A stretch of 64,000 nt of DNA, from assembly GCF_027460065.1 (NCBI RefSeq), contig NZ_JAPYZZ010000003.1, forward strand, positions 186,001 through 250,000. Reading direction: 5' to 3'. The notes below the pieces were generated by a model that saw only the letters and a list, made by a program, of their open reading frames with translations, searched no databases and was not told where the DNA came from. The DNA comes from Martinezella rhizogenes. Its GTDB lineage: Bacteria; Pseudomonadota; Alphaproteobacteria; Rhizobiales; Rhizobiaceae. A program made the position numbers and the translations under genes. This document shows positions 36,492-44,850 of the stretch, piece after piece (positions within the stretch are counted from its first letter, which is position 1; every line of letters begins with the position of its first letter).

Positions 36492-37162
36492 GCGTCCTCC
36501 TTCAGCAGATAACCGATGCCGCGAATATTGTGCACGCTCACCCCGGCCGAGGCATCGAGCAGGCGTTTGCGTAGCCGCGATATATGCGCGTCGAGCGCAT
36601 TGGACTGGATTTCCTCCTCGTAATTGTAGACGGCCGCCTCGAGGGTGGAGCGCAGTACCGACTTGCCCTTGCGTTTGGCGAGCGCGACGAGGACCAGAAG
36701 CTCGCGTCTGGGAAGATCGAAGGGAAGCGAATTGATGGTGACGCTGAGATGCAGCGGGTCGATTACGATCCGGCCAGCGGCAATCTCCGCCGGTGCGAGG
36801 CCTGACGGCCGTCTCAGAACAGCACGTACCCGCGCCAAAAGCTCGGCGACGAGAAACGGCTTGCCGAGATAGTCATCCGCGCCGCCATCCAGCCCGGCGA
36901 TGCGGTCCTCCGGTTCGTTCATCGCCGTCAACAGGATGATCGGCGTATCGACGCCGGCGCGGCGCAGTTTAGGGATGAAGGCGAGCCCTTCCCCGTCCGG
37001 CAACCGGCGATCAAGCAGAATGGCATCGTAAAGGTGCTGGCGCGTCAGCTCCATCGCGTCACCGAGCCGCATCGTATGGTCGATGACGATGCCCTGCTTG
37101 CCGAGCGTTGCCGACAGCGCATCCGCCATTTGCTTTTCATCTTCGATCAACAGAAGTCTCAT
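36488..37162 (-). CDS. OmpR/QseB-type response regulator
   Basis: A 224-residue regulator. The receiver domain has the acidic pair ED (7-8), phospho-acceptor D51 in LLDRRLPDGEG, the conserved Thr/Ser region ILLTAM and Lys in YLGKPF. The C-terminal winged helix (about 125-220) ends ALDAHISRLRKRL and VHNIRGIGYLL. It is first in the operon with the kinase and divergent from the RND efflux genes. Motif site 3 (37202-37220) lies 40 bp upstream of its start and is the prime candidate for its binding site. Confidence 0.94.
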   Translation of the reverse strand: MRLLLIEDEKQMADALSATLGKQGIVIDHTMRLGDAMELTRQHLYDAILLDRRLPDGEGLAFIPKLRRAGVDTPIILLTAMNEPEDRIAGLDGGADDYLGKPFLVAELLARVRAVLRRPSGLAPAEIAAGRIVIDPLHLSVTINSLPFDLPRRELLVLVALAKRKGKSVLRSTLEAAVYNYEEEIQSNALDAHISRLRKRLLDASAGVSVHNIRGIGYLLKEDA

Positions 37163-37201
37163 GGATCACCGTCCCTTTGCTATCTGTTGTCTGCCAGAAA
37201 G

Positions 37202-37220
37202 GTTGCGGCAGTATTGCGGC
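37202..37220. promoter_or_regulatory. 19-bp motif, site 3, between response regulator and efflux genes
   Basis: GTTGCGGCAGTATTGCGGC contains TTGCGGC twice at 11-bp spacing, the direct-repeat pattern bound by OmpR-family dimers. It matches sites 1 and 2 over RTTGCGGCARNATTRC. It lies in the 179-bp gap between the regulator start and the efflux adaptor start. Confidence 0.55.
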
Positions 37221-37341
37221 GAAGAAACCACAGCCGGGTAATGCTGCTGCAATTGTGGTTGCCTATCCAGAGGCCATCCGCCTGCGAGACAGGCGATGCG
37301 ACCACCGTGACCGGCGGTCCAGCGATTGGAAGGATCACGAT

Positions 37342-38499
37342 ATGGCGCTGCGATGGGTAAAGGGAACGATCAAGGCAGGGGGCGCGCTTGCGGGCTGCGT
37401 TCTCGTCGTCACCGCTCTTGATCCGGCACGTGGAAGCGTGGATGCGAACGAGCGCGTCAAGGGTATCGTGGCGGCGGCGGCGATGAGCCCGGCCGGCATT
37501 CCCTTCGAACTGACAGCCCAGGAAATAGCGACGATCGGCATGCGCCCGATGGCGGAACGGCTTAGCATCAGCGGTGAGCTTCAGCCCGTCAGCCGCGTGG
37601 TGATCCGCGCCCGAGAGGCCGGAAAGATTCTCGACATGAACGTCCGGGAAGGACAGGTGGTTCGGGCGGGCGACGTGCTTGTGCGTTTCGAAACCGACGA
37701 GTTGCAATCAACGCTGCTGCTCCGGCAGAGCGACCGGGATGCGGCCGAGGCCGAACTGACGCTGGCGATGCAGGCGCTGGCAAGAACCGAGCAACTGGCA
37801 GCGAAAAACATCGCCTCGGCGGAGCAGCTCGACAAGGCGAAAAGCGATGTCGTGGTCAAGACCGCAAGGGTCCAGAGCCTGTCAGCGCAGGTGGATATCG
37901 CCCGCCTTGCCCTTCGCAACGCCGAAATCCGCGCGCCATTCGCTGGCACCGTGACCCGGCGGGTGGCAGAGACGGGCGCGCGTATCGGCGCCGATGGCGA
38001 ACTTCTGACGCTGGTCGATACCAGCGAACTGGAAGCGAAGGTTCTCGTCGCCACCCGCAATATTCCGCGCGTCGCCCGCGGCCAGACGGCGGAACTGGAG
38101 ATTGACGGCCTCGCCGGCCGGATCGTCAAAGGCACGGTAGAGCGCATCAGCCCGGTGGCCGAGGACGGCACGCGGGTCGTTGCCGTCTATCTCAGGCTTA
38201 CCAATCGCGATGGGCTATTGTGGGGTGGAATGTTCGCCGGCGGATCCATTCTGCTGCGCGAAAAAAACGATGCGCTCGTCGTGCCCGCCATCGCACTGCG
38301 CAAGGATGAGACGGGCTACCATGTGCTCAAGGTGCAGGACGGCCATCTTCGTCGCCAGACGGTCGCCGTGGGGCCACACTGGGACGGCGGCAGCCTGATC
38401 GAGATCGGCGCGGGTCTTGCGGATGGCGAGACGATCCTGACGGCGCCCCTCCCCGAATTGCGCCCTGATATGGCCGTCACCATCGACAAGGCAGGCTGA
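37342..38499 (+). CDS. RND efflux periplasmic adaptor (membrane fusion protein)
   Basis: A 385-residue adaptor starting behind AAGGA at 37342. An N-terminal membrane anchor/signal (about 10-25) is followed by the lipoyl half-motif VVIRAREAGKILDMNVREGQ, a coiled-coil hairpin (QSTLLLRQSDRDAAEAELTL onward) and the returning lipoyl half IRAPFAGTVTRRVAETGARI. The beta-barrel and membrane-proximal domains close the protein. It links the RND pump to an outer-membrane channel. It is the first gene of a two-gene operon; no TolC-like gene is in the window. Confidence 0.92.
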   Translation: MALRWVKGTIKAGGALAGCVLVVTALDPARGSVDANERVKGIVAAAAMSPAGIPFELTAQEIATIGMRPMAERLSISGELQPVSRVVIRAREAGKILDMNVREGQVVRAGDVLVRFETDELQSTLLLRQSDRDAAEAELTLAMQALARTEQLAAKNIASAEQLDKAKSDVVVKTARVQSLSAQVDIARLALRNAEIRAPFAGTVTRRVAETGARIGADGELLTLVDTSELEAKVLVATRNIPRVARGQTAELEIDGLAGRIVKGTVERISPVAEDGTRVVAVYLRLTNRDGLLWGGMFAGGSILLREKNDALVVPAIALRKDETGYHVLKVQDGHLRRQTVAVGPHWDGGSLIEIGAGLADGETILTAPLPELRPDMAVTIDKAG

Positions 38500-38500
38500 G

Positions 38501-41500
38501 ATGTTTCTGACCCGCATATCCGTGAGCCATCCCGTCTTCGCGACCATGATGATGGTGACGCTTCTGGTCATGGGCGCCTTTTCGCTGCAGCGTCTGGGGC
38601 TGGATCAATATCCCAATGTCGACGTTCCCGTGGTGGTGGTCGTCACTGCCTATCCGGGCGCGACGCCGGAAACGGTGGAAATGGAAGTGACGCGCCCGGT
38701 CGAGGATGCGCTGAACGCCATCGGCGGCCTCGATGAGGTGACGTCCACCTCCTATGAGGGGCGCTCCGTCGTCGTTGCGAAATTCAAGCTCGAAGTTCAG
38801 AGTTCGGCCGCCGCGCAGGAGGTGCGCGACAAGATCGCCCCGATCGAGGCGAATTTCCCGGAGGATGTCAAAAAGCCCACGATCTCGCGGTTCGATCCTG
38901 CCGCCGAGCCGATCCTGTCGCTGGCGATCAGTTCGACATCGCTCGCTGTGCCTGCACTCACCACCCTCGCCGAGCAGAAGGTAGTGCGGCAATTGACGAC
39001 GGTTGCAGGCGTCGGACAGGCAACGCTGGTCGGCGGCCGCAAACGGCAGATCAATGTGACGATCGACGAGGCGCGCATGCGCGCGCTGGGAATCGGTGTC
39101 AACGAGGTGGTGACTGCGTTGCGGACGGGAAACAGCAACAGCCCGGCCGGCAGCATCGTCGATCCCGTCTCCGAACGCACGATTCAAGTGCAGGGCCGCA
39201 TCGAGGAACCCGAGGCCCTGCTGGATATGGTCGTGGCAAGGCGTGGCGGCGTGGCCGTCCCGCTGCGCGACGTCGCCACCCTGTCCGAAGGGGCGGCCGA
39301 TGCCGAAAGCCGCGCCATTTATAATGGCCAGACGGCGCTGGCGATCGACATCGTCAAGGTTCAGGACGCCAATACGGTGCAGGTTGTGCGCGATGTGAGG
39401 AAGCGCCTCGAAACACTCAATGCCGAGCTTGCCCCGCAAAATCTACAGCTGCGCGTCGTTACGGATTCATCGATACCGATCGAGGAATCCGTGACCCAGG
39501 TGCAGACCACGCTGATCGAAGGTGCGGCACTCGCCGTCGCCATCGTCTTCCTGTTTCTCAATTCCTGGCGCAGCACGGTCATCACCGGGCTGACGCTGCC
39601 GATCGCGATCATCGGCACGCTCACCGTGATCGATTTCCTGGGTTTCACGCTCAATACGCTCAGCCTGCTGGCACTGACACTGTCCATCGGCATTCTGGTG
39701 GACGACGCCATCGTGGTGCGCGAAAACATCACCCGCCATCTGCACATGGGCAAATCCCATCTGCGCGCCGCCCTCGACGGCACCGGTGAAATCGGGCTTG
39801 CGGTGATCGCGACGACGGCGACGATCGTGGCGGTTTTCCTGCCGGTCGCTTTCATGGACGGTATCGTCGGCCGGTTTTTCTACCAGTTCGGCGTCACCGT
39901 TTCCGCCGCCGTGCTGATCTCGCTTTTCGTCGCCTTCACGCTCGATCCGATGCTGTCGAGCGTCTGGTATGATCCCGATGCGCAGGCCGATGCGAAGCGT
40001 GGTCCGATTGGCCGCCTGATCTCCCGTTTTGACCACGGCTTCGAATGGATGGCCGGGCAATACCGGCATGCGATCGGCTGGACATTGCGTCACCGGCTCG
40101 TCACCCTGCTTGCCACCACAGGCATTTTTATCGGCAGCCTGTTGATGGTGCCGCTGGTCGGTACGGAATTCGTGCCCGATGCCGATGAGGGACGCTTCCA
40201 GATCAATGTCACCGCACCGGTCGGCTCTTCGCTCGACTATACGACGGTAAAGCTCAGGCAGGTCGAAAAGGCACTCAGGGAATTTCCTGAAGTCGAGATG
40301 CTTTATTCCACCGTCAATACCGGCGGTGCGGCCGGCAAACATCGCGCCGCCATTCTTGTCGGGCTCGTACCGCTGTCGGCACGCACGCAGACCCCACTTT
40401 CCCTTGCCGAGCCGGTTCGCAAACGCCTGTCGGCAATTCCCGGTATTGAGATCAATATCCTGCAGAACGGTCTCGGCGGCGGCGAAAGCCCGGTGCAGCT
40501 CAGCGTCCTCGGCGACGACAGGGCAGTCCTAGAAAAAATCGCAAACGGTCTTGTGGAAGACATGAAAAAAATCCCGGGTCTGGTGGATGTGACCTCCAGC
40601 GCCAAGGACGTGACCTCCATCCTCTCGGTCCGATTGAAGCCCGCAGCGGCAAGCGATCTCGGCATTGCCAGGGCCGATCTCGCCGCCGCCCTGTCTCCCC
40701 TCATCGGCGGCGAGGATGTTTCGAAATGGACCGATGCGAATGGCAACAGCTACGATATCGTCATTCGCCTGCCCGTCGAGCGGCGCTCCGATGCGGCACG
40801 TCTCGGGGAGTTGATGATCGCGACCGACCGCACGGGGGCGAACGGCGCGCCGCTGATGGTACGCCTCGATCAGGTCGCCGATATCGGCATCGTGGCGGCA
40901 CCGGCGGAAATCCGCCGCATCGACAATCGCCGCGAAATACTGGTGTCGGCCAATATCACCGGTCGTACGCTTGGGGATGTAACGGCGGTCTTGCAGGGCC
41001 TGACCGCCGGCCTCGATCTGCCGGCCGGTTATCGCGTCCGCTTCGGCGGCGAGGCCGAAACCATGCAGGAGACCGTCGGTCATATGGTTACGGCGCTCAG
41101 CATGGCCATCATCTTCATCTATATCGTGCTCGCCTCGCAATTCGGCAGCTTCCTGCAGCCGCTTGCCATCATGGTGTCGCTACCGCTGTCGCTCGTCGGC
41201 GTCCTCATCGGCCTGATGGTGGCCGGCAGCACCATCAATATGTTCTCGCTGATCGGCTTCATCATGCTGATGGGCCTCGTGACCAAAAACGGCATATTGC
41301 TGGTGGATTTCGCCAATCGCGAGCGGCGGCGCGGCCTCACCCTCAATGAGGCGCTGGCGAATGCCGGCGTCATCCGCTTCCGCCCCATCATCATGACGAC
41401 GCTGGCGATGATCTTCGGCATGATCCCACTCGGTCTCGCCGTTGGCGGAGGCGGCGCCCAGCGCGCACCCATGGCGCATGCCGTGGTTGGCGGTCTCATC

Positions 41501-41647
41501 AGTTCCACGCTGCTGACCCTGATCGTGGTGCCCGCCATCCTGTCCTATATCGACAGCATCACGCGGCGTTTCGCCCGCCTGCTGCCGAAGGCACCGGACA
41601 AGGTGGCAGAAACGGGAGTAAAAAATCGAACGGCGTCAACGATCTAA
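38501..41647 (+). CDS. RND efflux inner-membrane transporter (AcrB/MdtBC family)
   Basis: A 1048-residue pump with twelve predicted membrane segments and two large periplasmic loops. Typical pieces are GLDQYPNVDVPVVVVVTAYP, EDALNAIGGLDEVTSTS, SLLALTLSIGILVDDAIVVR with the proton-relay Asp pair in TM4, RENITRHLHMG, and GEAETMQETVGHMVTALSMA. The start ATG lies one base after the adaptor stop. It exports drugs, detergents or plant phenolics in exchange for protons. The substrate cannot be predicted. Expression is likely governed by the divergent two-component system. Confidence 0.94.
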   Translation: MFLTRISVSHPVFATMMMVTLLVMGAFSLQRLGLDQYPNVDVPVVVVVTAYPGATPETVEMEVTRPVEDALNAIGGLDEVTSTSYEGRSVVVAKFKLEVQSSAAAQEVRDKIAPIEANFPEDVKKPTISRFDPAAEPILSLAISSTSLAVPALTTLAEQKVVRQLTTVAGVGQATLVGGRKRQINVTIDEARMRALGIGVNEVVTALRTGNSNSPAGSIVDPVSERTIQVQGRIEEPEALLDMVVARRGGVAVPLRDVATLSEGAADAESRAIYNGQTALAIDIVKVQDANTVQVVRDVRKRLETLNAELAPQNLQLRVVTDSSIPIEESVTQVQTTLIEGAALAVAIVFLFLNSWRSTVITGLTLPIAIIGTLTVIDFLGFTLNTLSLLALTLSIGILVDDAIVVRENITRHLHMGKSHLRAALDGTGEIGLAVIATTATIVAVFLPVAFMDGIVGRFFYQFGVTVSAAVLISLFVAFTLDPMLSSVWYDPDAQADAKRGPIGRLISRFDHGFEWMAGQYRHAIGWTLRHRLVTLLATTGIFIGSLLMVPLVGTEFVPDADEGRFQINVTAPVGSSLDYTTVKLRQVEKALREFPEVEMLYSTVNTGGAAGKHRAAILVGLVPLSARTQTPLSLAEPVRKRLSAIPGIEINILQNGLGGGESPVQLSVLGDDRAVLEKIANGLVEDMKKIPGLVDVTSSAKDVTSILSVRLKPAAASDLGIARADLAAALSPLIGGEDVSKWTDANGNSYDIVIRLPVERRSDAARLGELMIATDRTGANGAPLMVRLDQVADIGIVAAPAEIRRIDNRREILVSANITGRTLGDVTAVLQGLTAGLDLPAGYRVRFGGEAETMQETVGHMVTALSMAIIFIYIVLASQFGSFLQPLAIMVSLPLSLVGVLIGLMVAGSTINMFSLIGFIMLMGLVTKNGILLVDFANRERRRGLTLNEALANAGVIRFRPIIMTTLAMIFGMIPLGLAVGGGGAQRAPMAHAVVGGLISSTLLTLIVVPAILSYIDSITRRFARLLPKAPDKVAETGVKNRTASTI

Positions 41648-41667
41648 GCCGATCTTCGGCGTGGCGC

Positions 41668-42240
41668 TCAGGGCTTCTCGCTGTCCTGGCGCTTCTTTTT
41701 GCCCTTGGGCTTGAAATCAACCAGCAACGATTTCAGCTCGATGTCGCGAACGCGTCTTGCCGCCTCGTCGGGGCGCACCCATTGCAAGAGGCGCTCGCCG
41801 CTTTCCTTGAAACTCGCATCAACCTCCGTCACTTCGATCTGGAAGACATCGACCATGCAGGGCACGACATCACCATTGTCGAGCATCTTGAGATAGGTAT
41901 AGCGGCCTATGGCGTCCTTTCTCACCCGGCCGCGCACGCCCGCCTCCTCCCATGCCTCGATGGCCGCCGCCTGATGCGGCTTCTTGCGTTTCATCGGCCA
42001 GCCGCGCGGAATGATCCAGCGGCCGCTGGTCCGGGAGGTGACGAGGAGAATTTCGATACTGCCGCCATCGGCATAACGGAAGCAGATCGCGGCATATTGC
42101 TGCCGGAAAGCGCCGGTGAAGAGCTTTTCCGGAACAGCAGCCAGCTGCTGGAGCAATGTCAGTGGACGGGCCGGGCGGGTCTTCCGGCGTTTCTTGGCGG
42201 GTTTCATATCCGTTGATAGTGCCGATTTTCCGGGTTGCAT
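41668..42240 (-). CDS. NUDIX hydrolase with an atypical Nudix box
   Basis: About 190 residues from the ATG at 42240 (another ATG at 42207; neither has a strong SD). The Nudix box reads GWPMKRKKPHQAAAIEAWEE followed by AGV. The catalytic EAWEE glutamates are present, but the first Glu of GX5E is Lys and the Arg of REUXEE is Ile. The enzyme fold otherwise fits rhizobial Nudix proteins related to diphosphoinositol polyphosphate hydrolases (GRWIIPRGWPM). Lys/Arg-rich tails stand at both ends. It would hydrolyse a nucleoside diphosphate-X or polyphosphate compound. It lies divergently beside the phosphate-transport operon. Confidence 0.8.
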   Translation of the reverse strand: MQPGKSALSTDMKPAKKRRKTRPARPLTLLQQLAAVPEKLFTGAFRQQYAAICFRYADGGSIEILLVTSRTSGRWIIPRGWPMKRKKPHQAAAIEAWEEAGVRGRVRKDAIGRYTYLKMLDNGDVVPCMVDVFQIEVTEVDASFKESGERLLQWVRPDEAARRVRDIELKSLLVDFKPKGKKKRQDSEKP

Positions 42241-42259
42241 CAATGCCCCGCGTGCATTT

Positions 42260-42277
42260 ATGACAGTTTTATGACAA
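42260..42277. promoter_or_regulatory. Pho box upstream of DUF47-pit
   Basis: ATGACAG-TTTT-ATGACAA, which on the other strand is TTGTCAT-N4-CTGTCAT: the PhoB box (CTGTCAT-N4-CTGTCAT) with one mismatch. It lies 44 bp before the DUF47 gene, and a TAATAT -10 candidate follows at 42292-42297. The box thus overlaps the -35 region. In Sinorhizobium meliloti the corresponding orfA-pit operon is repressed by PhoB, and this geometry fits repression. Confidence 0.75.
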
Positions 42278-42320
42278 TCACCCCCCACAACTAATATAGC
42301 GCCATTGAGGGCCAATTCGC

Positions 42321-42965
42321 ATGATGAGTATTTTTCGCAAGCTGATGCCGCGCGAGGACCGTTTCTTCGACATGTTCAGCAAACATTCCGAAACCGTCAT
42401 CAAAGCGGCTGCAGCCCTTGATCAACTTTTGAGCGGCATCGACGTCGAGAAGAACTGCGACCTCATTGTCGCCCTTGAGAATCAGGCCGATGACATCACT
42501 CGCGAGGTTCTGCTTGCGGTCAGACGCAGCTTCATCACGCCGTTCGACCGGGGCGACATCAAGGACCTCATCCAGTCCATGGATGACGCCATCGACATGA
42601 TGCACAAGACGGTCAAGACCATCCGCCTGTTCGAACAGAGCGAGTTCGACCCGCTGATGAAGGAGATGGGACACGAGATCGTCCGCGCGGCCGGCCTCAT
42701 CGCGGAAGCCATTCCGCTTCTCAACAAGGTCGGCGCGAACGCGCAGCGCCTCTCCGCCATCGCCGAAGAGGTGACACGCGTCGAAGGCCGCTCCGACGAT
42801 CTCCACGATCAGGGGCTGAAAGACCTCTTCCGCCGCCACGGCGCGAACGGCAATGCCATGGCCTATATGATCGGCAGCGAAATCTACGGCGAACTCGAAA
42901 AGGTCGTCGACCGCTTCGAGGATGTGGCCAATGAGATCAGCGGCATCGTGATCGAGAACGTCTGA
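42321..42965 (+). CDS. DUF47 (PhoU-like) phosphate transport regulator
   Basis: A 214-residue all-helical protein of the DUF47 family: FFDMFSKHSETVIKAAAALD, LENQADDITREVL and SMDDAIDMMHKTVKTIRLFE. DUF47 proteins resemble PhoU and are found paired with Pit transporters, whose activity they are thought to modulate. The S. meliloti counterpart is orfA of orfA-pit. The stop shares one base with the pit start. Two adjacent ATGs begin the frame. Confidence 0.92.
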   Translation: MMSIFRKLMPREDRFFDMFSKHSETVIKAAAALDQLLSGIDVEKNCDLIVALENQADDITREVLLAVRRSFITPFDRGDIKDLIQSMDDAIDMMHKTVKTIRLFEQSEFDPLMKEMGHEIVRAAGLIAEAIPLLNKVGANAQRLSAIAEEVTRVEGRSDDLHDQGLKDLFRRHGANGNAMAYMIGSEIYGELEKVVDRFEDVANEISGIVIENV

Positions 42966-43969
42966 TGGATGTCGCACTTGCCCTGCCGCTGCTTGTCGGC
43001 CTCATCGCCATCGCGCTGTTCTTCGATTTCCTGAACGGCCTGCACGACGCCGCCAATTCCATCGCGACCATCGTTTCCACCCGTGTGCTGCGGCCGCAAT
43101 ATGCGGTCGCCTGGGCGGCATTTTTCAATTTCATCGCCTTCCTGTTCTTTGGCCTGCATGTGGCCGAAACGCTCGGCACCGGTATCATCGATCCGGCCAT
43201 CGTATCACCGCAGGTCATCTTCGCCGCACTGATCGGGGCGATCGTCTGGAATATCGTCACCTGGATTTTCGGCATCCCCTCCAGCTCGTCGCACGCGCTG
43301 ATCGGCGGTCTCGTCGGTGCCGGTTTTGCGAAGGTGGGCTTTAATTCGATCGTCTGGTCGGGTCTACTGAAGACCGTCGGCGCCATCTTCATGTCGCCGG
43401 CCATCGGTTTTTTCCTGGCGCTGCTTCTCGTCCTTGCCGTGTCGTGGCTGTTCGTGCGGCAGACGCCTTTCGCGGTCGACCGCACCTTCCGCGTCATGCA
43501 GTTCATTTCCGCCTCGCTTTATTCACTCGGCCATGGCGGCAATGACGCGCAGAAGACCATGGGCATCATCGCCGTGCTGCTCTTCAGTCAGGGGTATCTG
43601 GGACAGAGCTTCTACGTGCCCTTCTGGGTGGTGATTTCCTGCCAGTCGGCCATGGCGCTCGGCACACTGTTCGGCGGCTGGCGCATCGTGCATACCATGG
43701 GCTCGAAAATCACGCGACTCAACCCGATGCAGGGTTTCTGCGCCGAAACCGGTGGCGCACTGACGCTGTTTGGCGCCACATGGCTCGGCATTCCGGTGTC
43801 CACCACCCACACGATCACCGGCGCCATTATTGGCGTGGGCGCCGCCCGCCGCGTCTCTGCGGTGCGCTGGGGGCTAGCAGGCAATATCGTCATCGCCTGG
43901 GTCGTGACCATGCCGGCCGCAGCGCTCATCTCCGCCGGTGTTTATGGACTGACGTCACTGTTCGGCTGA
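42965..43969 (+). CDS. pit: Low-affinity inorganic phosphate transporter Pit
   Basis: A 334-residue membrane protein of the PiT family (about ten segments). The inverted duplicate signature appears twice: FDFLNGLHDAANSIATIVST near the N-terminus and SLGHGGNDAQKTMGIIAVLL in the middle. GIPSSSSHALIGGLVGAG and GIPVSTTHTITGAIIGVGAA are the matching conserved loops. It imports metal phosphate with protons when phosphate is plentiful. It forms an operon with the DUF47 gene, under the Pho box 42260-42277. Confidence 0.94.
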   Translation: MDVALALPLLVGLIAIALFFDFLNGLHDAANSIATIVSTRVLRPQYAVAWAAFFNFIAFLFFGLHVAETLGTGIIDPAIVSPQVIFAALIGAIVWNIVTWIFGIPSSSSHALIGGLVGAGFAKVGFNSIVWSGLLKTVGAIFMSPAIGFFLALLLVLAVSWLFVRQTPFAVDRTFRVMQFISASLYSLGHGGNDAQKTMGIIAVLLFSQGYLGQSFYVPFWVVISCQSAMALGTLFGGWRIVHTMGSKITRLNPMQGFCAETGGALTLFGATWLGIPVSTTHTITGAIIGVGAARRVSAVRWGLAGNIVIAWVVTMPAAALISAGVYGLTSLFG

Positions 43970-43986
43970 TCGTTACCGATTGCCAC

Positions 43987-44029
43987 TCTCCCGGAACAAA
44001 AGCTGCCCTGCCGCTGTTGTTCCGGGAGA
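43987..44029 (+). terminator. Hairpin after pit
   Basis: TCTCCCGGAACAA (43987-43999) and TTGTTCCGGGAGA (44017-44029) pair perfectly over 13 bp with a 17-base loop. It starts 18 bp after the pit stop and ends 27 bp before the ku start. No T run follows. It probably separates the phosphate operon from the ku gene. Confidence 0.6.
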
Positions 44030-44055
44030 CCAATGGCGAAGCGGATCGCAAGACA

Positions 44056-44847
44056 ATGGCACGGCAGGTTTTCTGGAAGGGTTATCTGAAGCTGTCGCTG
44101 GTGACAGCCTCCGTTTCGTTGACGCCCGCGACCACCGAGAGCAATAAATACTCCTTCCACATCCTCAATCGTAAAACCGGCAACCGCGTCGAAAGCCGGT
44201 ATGTCGACAGCGTCACCCACAGACCGGTCGCCGCGAAAAATCAGGTGAAGGGTTTTCCGCGCGGCGAGGACGATTACGTGCTGCTGGAGGATGACGAGAT
44301 CGATGCGGTGGCGCTGGAAAGCACCCGCACCATCGATATCAAAACCTTCGTGCCCAAGGGTTCGATCGACTGGATCTGGTACGACCGCCCGCATTTCCTT
44401 CGCCCGGAAGACAAGATCGGCACCGAAGCCTTCAGCGTCATCCGCGAAGCCATGACGGCGAATGACGTTTTCGGCATCGCGCGTCTGGTAATCTATCGCC
44501 GCGAAAGAGCCGTTTTGCTCGAACCTTCCGGCAAGGGCATCATTCTCTGGACGCTGCATTACGGCGAGGAAGTGCGCGAAAGCATCGACGCGCTGGAGCC
44601 GAAGATGAAAATCGAAACGCCTTTGCTGCAGGCGATGGAAAAACGCATCGGCAAACAGGTGACCAGCTGGAAGCCGACCCTGGTGCAGGACCCCATCCAG
44701 AAAAAGATCAAGTCGCTGCTGAAGTCCAAGGGAGACGAGGTCTCCTCCTCCAAGAAGAAGGCCGGCACGATGGCCAAGACCGGCGGCAATGTCATCAACA
44801 TCATGGATGCGCTGAAGAAGAGCATCGCCGCCGAAAAACCAAGCTGA
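44056..44847 (+). CDS. ku: Ku DNA end-binding protein (first copy)
   Basis: A 263-residue bacterial Ku starting MARQVFWKGYLKLSLVTASV. Conserved parts are YSFHILNRKTGNRVESRYVD, QVKGFPRGEDDYVLLEDDEI and TIDIKTFVPKGSIDWIWYDR. Ku homodimers ring broken DNA ends and recruit LigD for end joining. The start at 44056 is where homology begins; the frame is open upstream to 43780 but that part lies within pit and the hairpin. The gene ends 3 bp from the convergent ligD stop. The C-terminal tail is shorter and less basic than that of the second Ku. Confidence 0.92.
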   Translation: MARQVFWKGYLKLSLVTASVSLTPATTESNKYSFHILNRKTGNRVESRYVDSVTHRPVAAKNQVKGFPRGEDDYVLLEDDEIDAVALESTRTIDIKTFVPKGSIDWIWYDRPHFLRPEDKIGTEAFSVIREAMTANDVFGIARLVIYRRERAVLLEPSGKGIILWTLHYGEEVRESIDALEPKMKIETPLLQAMEKRIGKQVTSWKPTLVQDPIQKKIKSLLKSKGDEVSSSKKKAGTMAKTGGNVINIMDALKKSIAAEKPS

Positions 44848-44850
44848 GGA

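Noticed and set aside
37195-37260. An extended inverted repeat in the response regulator-efflux gap
   Set aside because: CCACAG and CAATTGTGG-like pieces can be paired only with many mismatches. The direct 11-bp repeat is the better description.
43780-44055. N-terminal extension of the first Ku protein
   Set aside because: The frame is open, but this part overlaps the pit gene and the hairpin 43987-44029, and Ku homology begins only at 44056.
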